Origin: Cinnamomum chago
Lineage: Eukaryota > Streptophyta > Magnoliopsida > Laurales > Lauraceae
Assembly (NCBI GenBank): GCA_038049695.1
Contig: CP142456.1
Span: 19,248,501-19,312,500, forward strand
Length of the DNA stretch: 64,000 nucleotides
Reading direction: 5' to 3'
Each line of letters begins with the position of its first letter. The stretch's first letter is position 1. The notes below the pieces were generated by a model. That model was not told where the DNA came from and ran no database searches. It saw only the letters and a list, made by a program, of their open reading frames with translations. Positions 57,340 through 64,000 of the stretch are shown here, piece by piece. A program made the position numbers and the translations under genes.

Positions 57340-58755
57340 TGACCTTCTAATTTATTTTGACTATTTGATAACTTCTCAATAATTCCTTCCATTTTAGTAA
57401 CTCCACCCACCAATTCGCTTTTGACTTTTTACTATTAAGGCTTGTAACTCCTTCAATAACTCCCTCCCATTATTCTTTAACTCCTCCCATCACTTTTCAA
57501 CGTCTATCAAGAGATCTTGTGTTGTAACTTCTACAAGTCTGTCATTAGCAACAAGGACAACCATGACCAATGATCTAAAAGCCCAGATGCTCCCTCTAAG
57601 AAATTTTCCAACAGTAGAGATCGATCCTCCTCTAGCGAGGCTGCTCCTTCAAATGGTGATGGTTGTTGTTATGGTGATCCGGCAAACATTGTTCAATTTG
57701 AATGATTTTTGTATGGTATTTGTTTTCTTCTAAGTTTGGGCACTAGATTTTTCTTTTTATATGTATGTGGATGGAGTTTAAGGGTTTGAGATTTGTGTAG
57801 ATGTGATGGTGTATGTACAGTTATTTACAGAACAAAAAATGGAGAGAAAGTAATCAATCGACCCAAGATTATATACGGAAGAAAACATGGAGAGAAAGTA
57901 ATCAATCAACCCAATGCAGGACCCACTAATTAGTACACATGTGTTAATAATCATAGTAGGGCTCATCTATTATTAAAAGATCACATGATTAAATGTTAAA
58001 ACCATGAGACCCAAGCAATGTTGTTTAATTAAGATGGGTCTACCAAAAATTAGTAACCATGGTGTAATACATCTAATGGTGATTATATCACCTATCTATT
58101 TTTTTTTCTGGTTTGGTAAAACATTATCTAATGTCAAACATCATTGATGAATCTATCTATGAAAAATCATTGTGGGACCCATTTGATGTTGGTAGTCTAA
58201 TTAGCACTAGGGGAGCTATCAATTAGTGGAACCTACTCAATGAAGGCAAACTAAAAATTGCAATCACATAATTCAATCCTGGTAATCAGCATGGGACCCG
58301 GCTAATGGCGGTAGTATATGACACACCTAATGTTGGTAATCATAATAAAAAGCCTCCTCGTGTGCCTCTTCTTTGGTAGCTCTCAATTTTCATTTATAAT
58401 TCTTATATTTTCTCCTCACATATCTCCTTAAGTTTCTCTCTCAATACCAATCATTTAAATCTTTCCAACTAAACTGCTGCAAATAGCGGCCTACTAATAC
58501 CAAGTTAAGAGGCGTCCTTTTTATCCCTAATCATTTAAAAAAGAATCTCAGAGATCCAAATTCATTGAATCAGTGGGCCGCACATAGGGGTCACTCCACT
58601 CACGTGAAGCTCTTCCAAAGGCCATGGGCATTTTTATGAGTCCTGATTCAACTTATAGAAAATTGTGATTTGTCAGGCTGCTAGGTGTGGCTCACTTTTG
58701 AAAACTCTAGATCTAAAAATAAAATAAAATAAAAACCCTCAGACCATCTGGGTTC
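57340..58755. other. Intergenic sequence with a 48-bp tandem duplication
   Basis: A tandem pair with GGAGAGAAAGTAATCAATC at 57841 and 57889 (period 48) is the only clear structure. The rest is AT-rich with short TGGGACCCA-type words and no recognisable domain, promoter or terminal repeat. Confidence 0.5.
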
Positions 58756-59357
58756 TTTTTTTTTTTAAGGCAATTGTATTGAAAAGACGGGGAGAACAAG
58801 GACTTCGAAAAGTCCCCCAAAACAAAGACAACAGGAGGAAGCTAAGCAGACAAAAAGATTACAAAAAGACCTCAATGAGAGGATCAAAAACCTATTGGTA
58901 ACTGATAGTTAGCGGAGCTTGAACTCCCAAAAATTTGAGGATATGATGAAGTTGTTCACCTCTAAATGTCCTTGTGATATTACTGAAAGAGGAGAAGCAA
59001 ATCAATGATCCGTTTCTTGATTCTAGTTATGGAGGGCTGGATGGAGTTGAAAGTGTACTCATTTCGAGCCTTCGAGAGAAAATACGCTGTTGACATGAAG
59101 ATTGAAACCATTGCTTGCCTGGCAATGTTGTCACAGTTGCTTGAAATGACATTCCAGAGAGAAGTTAAGACAAGACAGTAGGAAACTGAGTTCCGGCTAT
59201 TTGAAGGATCCAACTCCAGATATCCTTGGCAAAAGAAAACATGAAGAAAAGATGCTTGGCGGGTTCCCCTGCTTTGTTACACAAGCAACATTTTGAGGCG
59301 AATGAAAACCCCACAGATTTAGCCCAAGCATAAGTAGGGGTTTTCCTATGCATCAAG
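58756..59357 (-). mobile_element. L1-type LINE tail on the minus strand, cut by copia-2
   Basis: Read on the minus strand, the segment starts with the zf-RVT region (HRKTPTYAWAKSVGF, CCLCNKAGEPAKHLFFM, FAKDIWSWIL). The fourth Cys/His ligand of the usual HLFLHC is lost. The following ORF2 end contains VSYCLVLTSLWNVISS and ARNEYTFN. It ends with an A11 run (T-run on plus, 58756-58766). The upstream part of the LINE is separated by insertion of copia-2 at 59358. It has stops and is not functional. Confidence 0.7.
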
Positions 59358-59673
59358 TGTCAATCCAGGTCCAATCCAGGCCCATCCATTTTGGCCCATC
59401 CTTTTTTTTTTTTGGTTATGGTGACACTTTTAGAGAGAGAGAGATGAAACACAGAACAAGAGAAAGAGAGATGAATGTCGTATCCCATTCTTGGATCGAC
59501 TGATGTATATATAAGGGCTTAATACCCTAATTACAATCAATTACAATCAATTACAAATCAATCACAAATCTTAGATCCTAAAATTAAGTAACAACTTTGA
59601 CTAATTACAAAGCAATAAATGGGTACAATAAATGGGCCAAAATGGATGGGCCTGGATTGGGCCTGGATTGACA
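59358..59673 (-). repeat. Copia-2 3' LTR
   Basis: 316 bp, TG...CA on the minus strand. The first and last 42 bp are inverted repeats of each other with one mismatch (TGTCAATCCAGG start and its complement). A TATA-like CTTATATATAC lies at 59505-59515 on the minus strand. An A-rich run (T11 at 59400-59411 on plus) lies inside the left arm junction. Boundaries cannot be confirmed against the missing 5' LTR. Confidence 0.75.
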
Positions 59674-59688
59674 CCCCCCCTCAAATTG
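59674..59688 (-). other. Copia-2 polypurine tract
   Basis: On the minus strand CAATTTGAGGGGGGG lies directly before the LTR TGTCAATCC. Confidence 0.85.
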
Positions 59689-61190
59689 ATGCTGGGGAGT
59701 CATAAAGCAGCAATTTGGAGACAAGAAATTGATGTCGAGGCCGAGGAAGTCCCTTTGTGAAGATATCTGCAAACTGAAACTCTGTAGGGACATGAGGTAG
59801 ACTAATGACATCCTGCTTAAATTCATCCCGAATAAAGTGGCAGTCAACTTCAATATGCTTGGTGCGTTCATGGAATACTGGATTTTCAGTGATTCGGATA
59901 GCCCCAGTATTGTCGGCATGCAATGGAGTAGGAGAGGTTTGAGCGAACCCGAAGTCCGAAAGAAGGCCCCGTAGCCATAAGACCTCAGAACAAGCAAAAG
60001 ACATTGCCCTATATTCAGCTTCTGTGGAAGATCGAGACACCCGTTCTTGTTTCTTGCATTTCCAAGAAATGAGAGAATTGCCAAGGTACATGCACCAACC
60101 AGTAGTAGAACGGCGTGTGTCCTGACAGCCTGCCCAGTCAGCATCTGCATAAGCAGTCAGATGAAGAGGATTATCCTTTGGATAAAATAAACCACGAGGG
60201 GCGGTTCTTAGCAGATAGCGGATAATGCGCTTCACAACTGCCAAATGAAGGTGGCGAGGAGCTGTCATAAACTGGCTCACAAGATTAACAGCATAGGATA
60301 TGTCAGGTCTAGTGATGGTGAGATAGACAAGACTTCCCACCAAGCGCCGGTATGGTTGAGGATCAGGAAGAAGATCCCCATCATCCTTACTTAGCTTGAG
60401 ATTTATCTCGACAGGTGTATCAACAGGCGAAGAATCATGGAGGTCAGCCAACTCGATAAGATCTGATGTGTATTTGTGTTGATTAACAAATAGACCTTTG
60501 GAAGATTGATGCACCTCTAAGCCCAAGAAATAATGCAAGGGGCCCAAATCCTTCATATGGAAGTAAGTCCGGAGGGAATCTTGAAGAGATTTGATCATAC
60601 CATCATCCGTGCCAGTGATAATAATACCGTCGACATACACTAGAAGCACCGTAACCCCAGTAGAGGTGTGGCAAAGAAAGAGAGATGAATCATAAGGAGT
60701 TTGAGTAAAGCCACTTTCGCATAAGCGACCCCTAAAGGTTTCGAACCATGCCCGAGGTGCTTGCTTTAGACCATAAAGCGATTTCCGCAGCCGACAGACG
60801 GACCTCTTGGAGGGAGAGGGGACGCCTTGTGGTATACGCATATAGACCTCTTCTTGCAAATCCCCATGGAGAAATGCATTTTTGACATCCATTTGGTATA
60901 ATGGCCAAGACTGAGATGCAGCAATGGCGAGAAGTAACCTAACAGATGTCATCTTTGCCACAGGTGCAAATGTCTCCTCATAGTTAATGCCATACTCCTG
61001 TCTGTTTCCGAGTGCCACAAGTCGAGCTTTGTGTCTATCCAAGGACCCATCCGATTTAAGTTTGATCGAGTAGATCCATTTGCAACCAATGGGCTTAACT
61101 GCTGAAGGACACTCCACAATATCCCATGTGTGATTCAGAGCCAATGCATCTAATTCCTCCTTCATGGCCTGGTTCCAGCAATCTTGTTAG
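59681..61190 (-). pseudogene. Copia-2 reverse transcriptase and RNase H
   Basis: A 494-residue open frame starts at 61165. The conserved blocks are LNHTWDIVE, CKWIYSIK, ARLVALGNRQEYGINYEETF, QMDVKNAFLHGDL, LYGLKQAPRAWF, FHMKDLGPLHYFLGLEV, then RNase H with YADADWAGC, STEAEYRAM, LHADNTGA and HIEVDCHFIRD. RNase H looks complete. The polymerase catalytic box reads LLVYVDGI: the second Asp of YVDD (codon at 60626-60628) is Gly. This Asp binds a catalytic metal, so reverse transcription should be abolished. The frame is joined to integrase by a frameshift near 61130-61190. The 181-residue frame at 59605-60150 is a shadow in another frame. Confidence 0.88.
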
Positions 61191-62190
61191 ACAGCCTGCA
61201 AATAAGAACTTGGGACAGAGATAGAAGATCATCAAAGAAGTATGGGTAAAGCCATACCGCTCAGGCGGTCTAGAAGTTCTGGAGGAGCGACGTAAGGCAG
61301 GAGTAGGCGTGGAACCATTTGTCGGTGGAGGATCAGGGGGAGGGCCATCTGCAGTGGGAGGTTTCTCCCGTCGGTGGTATACAAAAGCAGGATGAAACCT
61401 AGTAACAGAGGTTTGATCCGAAAAACCGGGTAAGAGAGCTGGGGAAGAGGGAGGAGGACAATCCATGTGAGTTTGGAAGAAATATTGATTTTCAAAGAAA
61501 ATAACATTTCGAGAAACCCTGATACGACGACCAATGGGATCATAACAAACAAAGCCTTTTTGATTAGTGGCATAACCCAAAAAAGCACACCTGCGAGATT
61601 GTGCTGTGAGTTTCGTTCTTTCGGTGGGAGGTAGATGAACGAAGCAAACACAGCCAAAGGTATATAGGTGATCAAACATAGGAGGATGACCAAACAATTT
61701 AAAATGAGGCGTGAAATGAGCAATGGTAGGTGATGGAAGGCAGTTAATGAGATAGACAGCCGTTGTGAGAGCTTCAGTCCAAAAAAGAGGGGGAACGGAT
61801 GATTCAATTAGAAGAGTTCTAGTTACATCAAGAAGATGTCTGTTTTTCCGTTCTGCGACTCCATTTTGTTGTGGAGTATACGGACAGGTACGTTGAGAAA
61901 TGATTCCTTTATTGGTTAAAAAGGATTGAAAATCCTTGGAAACATACTCCCCCCCTGAGTCTGAGCGCAAAGTTTTAGTGCATTTAGAAAATTGGGTTTC
62001 CACATATTTAACAAAAAATGTAAATGCATTAAGAACATCAGACTTCGAATGTAAGAAATAAATCCAAGTAAATCTGCTGTAGTCATCAATGAATGTGACA
62101 AAATACTTGAAATGACTATGGGAAAGGGTAGGAGCAATGCCCCAAACATCACTGTGAATTAAGTCAAAACATGCAGTGCTCCTGTGTGAG
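61095..62190 (-). pseudogene. Copia-2 integrase
   Basis: The core begins near 62180 (FDLIHSDVWG), shifted by one frame relative to the upstream pre-integrase segment. Catalytic residues are present: Asp in HSDVWG, Asp in RSDSGGEY and Glu in QQNGVAERKNRH. The C-terminal region continues (AVYLIN, FGCVCFVHLPP, KGFVCYDP, RRIRVSRNVIF) and ends in a Pro-rich linker (PPPDPPPTNGSTPTP) before the frameshift into reverse transcriptase. The long frame 61232-61807 is a shadow. Confidence 0.85.
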
Positions 62191-63802
62191 AGGTTGGAAA
62201 GGGTAAAGTTTTACTCTTACCTAATTTACAAGCATCACAGTCAAAAGAAGCAGAAGCAACAGGTTTATTTATTAATCCAGATTGAAATAATGTAGACATA
62301 GTAGAAGCATTCGGATGACCAAGTCTATTATGCCACAAACGAGAATGATTCTGAAGGAAAAAACAAAATAACTGATGTAAAGGATTATTCTCAATAACAG
62401 AAGATATTGGTAACGGAAAAAGTCTGCCACGCTTAGGCCCCCTCGCGATCACTTCCCCCGACTCCTGGTCCTGCACAACACATCCAGAAGAAGAAAAGGA
62501 GACAGTGTAATTATTTTCAACAAGTTGTCCCACAGAAACCAAATTAGTAGCAAGAGGAGGAGAAACCAAAACATTGGTTAAGGGTAAGGGGCCAGGGGTA
62601 TCACCAACAGAGGTGATGGGGAGATGATCTCCGTTGGCATCTTGAACAGTGAGATGACCAGTGTAAGGAACAACATTTTGTAATGTGGCGGGTGATTAGG
62701 CCATATGGTTACTTGCACCAGAATCTAAGTACCAGGTATTGGAAAGAGAGGAAGCAGTACCTGCGATGTTCATGGATGCTAAGGCATTGATGATCATTTG
62801 GTAAACCATATCAGGGGTGAGAGGAGCAGGAGACATAGATTGTGATGAGGAACCAGGCTGTGAGGATGAATCATACGACAGAGAACCACTGAAGTCAGAT
62901 GAAGCATATGGTGGAGTAGTCACTGTGTAAGCAGTAGGAGCAGATGACACAGTGAAAGTTCCAGGGCCGGACTGCACATAATCGCGGGAAGCTGAATTGC
63001 GAGCCTTCTTCTGACATTCTTCAATAACATGACCAGTGGCCTTACAATATCTGCAAATTTTTGACTTGCATTGATTTGCATAGTGACCATATTTTTTGCA
63101 GTTATGACACTGAACTTTACGGATGTCCCGAGGAGGTTGTCTGGCTGTGGCAGCATAGGCAAATAGAGCCTCCGCAGAGCGTTGTTGTTCCAGATTAGTT
63201 TTAGTAGCGAGACGCTGTTCCTCCCACAGAAGTTCCTGAAGACATGCATCCAAGTGGGGAAGAGGAGCCCTGCTCATCAAGCTCGATCGAACTGTCTCAA
63301 ACTCCAAACGAAGTTTCATGAGGAGCTGATCCCGATGACTACTTTCCTGTAATGGAAGTAATTCCGGTAGAAGTGCGGCAGATACCGTGGCAAACTTAAT
63401 CTCATCATATTCAGACCACAGGCGGCGGAAGCCATTGTAATACTCCTGAATAGTTTGGGTGCCTTGAGTGAATTGAGAGATTTCAAGTTCCAATTGAAAC
63501 TGGCGAGCAGCATTGCCTTGTTGATAAATTTTCTTAAGATAGTCCCACATTTCACGGGCAGTTTTGCAGGGTTTTAAGTTGAGAATAAAATGTGACTCAA
63601 CAGAGCCCAGCAACCAGGTTTTGATTTTAGCATCCTTTGTCTTCCAAGCTAAAATCTTCTTGTCATCTTCCGCTGGTTGAGGTTCAGATCCATCAATGTG
63701 TGCCCAAAGTTCTTTTCCTTCCAAGTAAATTTGAAATTGGAAGGCCCATGAGGTATAATTTGTCCCATCAAAGCGAACCAGGGCAATCTCATGTTTTTCC
63801 AT
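62159..63802 (-). pseudogene. Copia-2 gag, protease and pre-integrase domain
   Basis: The start is Met at 63802 (MEKHEIALVRFDGTNYTSW). Gag body: MWDYLKKIYQQGN, FTQGTQTIQEYYNGF, LMKLRLEFETVRSSLMSR. Two CX2CX4HX4C knuckles are at residues 232-245 and 250-263. The protease motif WYLDSGASNHMA has its Asp at residue 360. A TAA at 62696-62698 follows directly. The same frame then continues through protease (TNVLVSPPLATNLVSVGQL, FSSSGCVVQDQ) and the pre-integrase HHCC domain (LWHNRLGHPN ... CDACKLGK) to a stop at 62159. Apart from the one stop the region is intact. Confidence 0.87.
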
Positions 63803-64000
63803 TACAAAAGTCTAGTAAGAAGCACACACAAGGAAGACAGGGTGCTGAATTGGGCAGCAGTATTGTTGCAGTCCAATCGTAGACGGATCAGACCACAGTC
63901 AAGATTGTAAGAACACAATCAGGAGGTGTTGCAGCAGACAGCAACCAGTAGACAAGAACAATTCCCAGAAGGCACAGAATAAAAGTGCACAACAAACAGT
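63803..64000 (-). other. Copia-2 untranslated leader (partial)
   Basis: Non-coding stretch between the gag start and the window edge. It contains many CAGCAG/CAACCAG words and no Met-tRNA primer-site complement, so the 5' LTR junction must lie to the right of 64000. Confidence 0.6.

Larger units (their letters stand above)
59358..64000 (-). mobile_element. Ty1/copia element 2, minus strand, runs off the window
   Basis: From right to left: untranslated leader (63803-64000), gag, protease, integrase, reverse transcriptase, RNase H, polypurine tract and 3' LTR (59358-59673). Integrase precedes reverse transcriptase, so it is Ty1/copia. The 5' LTR, primer site and right target duplication are outside the window; the last five host bases on the left are TCAAG. 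Coding regions are far better preserved than in copia-1. Visible defects are a TAA after protease, frameshifts near 62180 and 61130, and an altered polymerase active site. Confidence 0.9.

Noticed and set aside
59605-60150. 181-codon minus-strand frame
   Set aside because: It overlaps the RNase H coding sequence of copia-2 in another frame and extends into the LTR.

Overview
The window looks like nuclear DNA from a flowering plant with a repeat-rich genome. The evidence is LTR retrotransposons primed by initiator Met tRNA, plant L1 and RTE LINEs, tRNA-derived SINEs, MITEs and a plant LRR-XII receptor kinase gene. I cannot name the species. There is no intact cellular gene and no bacterial or organellar gene set. 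I found no convincing undescribed multi-gene system; the interest lies in the nested transposon structure and some odd repeats.

Layout. 1-4.9 kb: AT-rich non-coding DNA with a Helitron-like end, dispersed repeats and a 483-bp tandem duplication. 4.9-10.2 kb: a pyrimidine-strand minisatellite with higher-order periodicity, split by a 3.4-kb solo LTR with a perfect 5-bp target duplication. 10.2-15.9 kb: intergenic DNA with an L1 tail, a SINE and a probable old hAT element. 15.9-19.6 kb: a young, complete, GC-rich LTR element carrying only a gag gene (TR-GAG type), inserted in one copy of a host tandem duplication. 20.4-28.0 kb: one degenerate L1 LINE cut into four pieces by a hAT-like element, an unclassified insertion and a second solo LTR. 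28-31.9 kb: unannotatable intergenic DNA.

31.9-51.4 kb (minus strand): an LRR-XII receptor-like kinase pseudogene split by about 16 kb of insertions. The inserted DNA includes a Helitron-like end, a complete 11.9-kb Tekay/Del-type chromovirus (itself split by a third solo LTR), a TIR MITE and a 5'-truncated RTE LINE with a perfect 15-bp target duplication. The kinase gene also has frameshifts, stops, an internal deletion and a 22-nt homopolymer.

51.5-64 kb: a SINE, a fold-back MITE, a complete but dead Ty1/copia element (plus strand), intergenic DNA, an L1 tail (minus strand) and a second copia element (minus strand) that runs off the right edge. The second copia has long open domains, but its reverse transcriptase active site reads YVDG instead of YVDD.

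The mobile elements are parasitic and do not form a shared pathway. The only host function visible, pattern-recognition signalling by the receptor kinase, has been destroyed. Target duplications and continuity of interrupted host sequence give a partly ordered insertion history.
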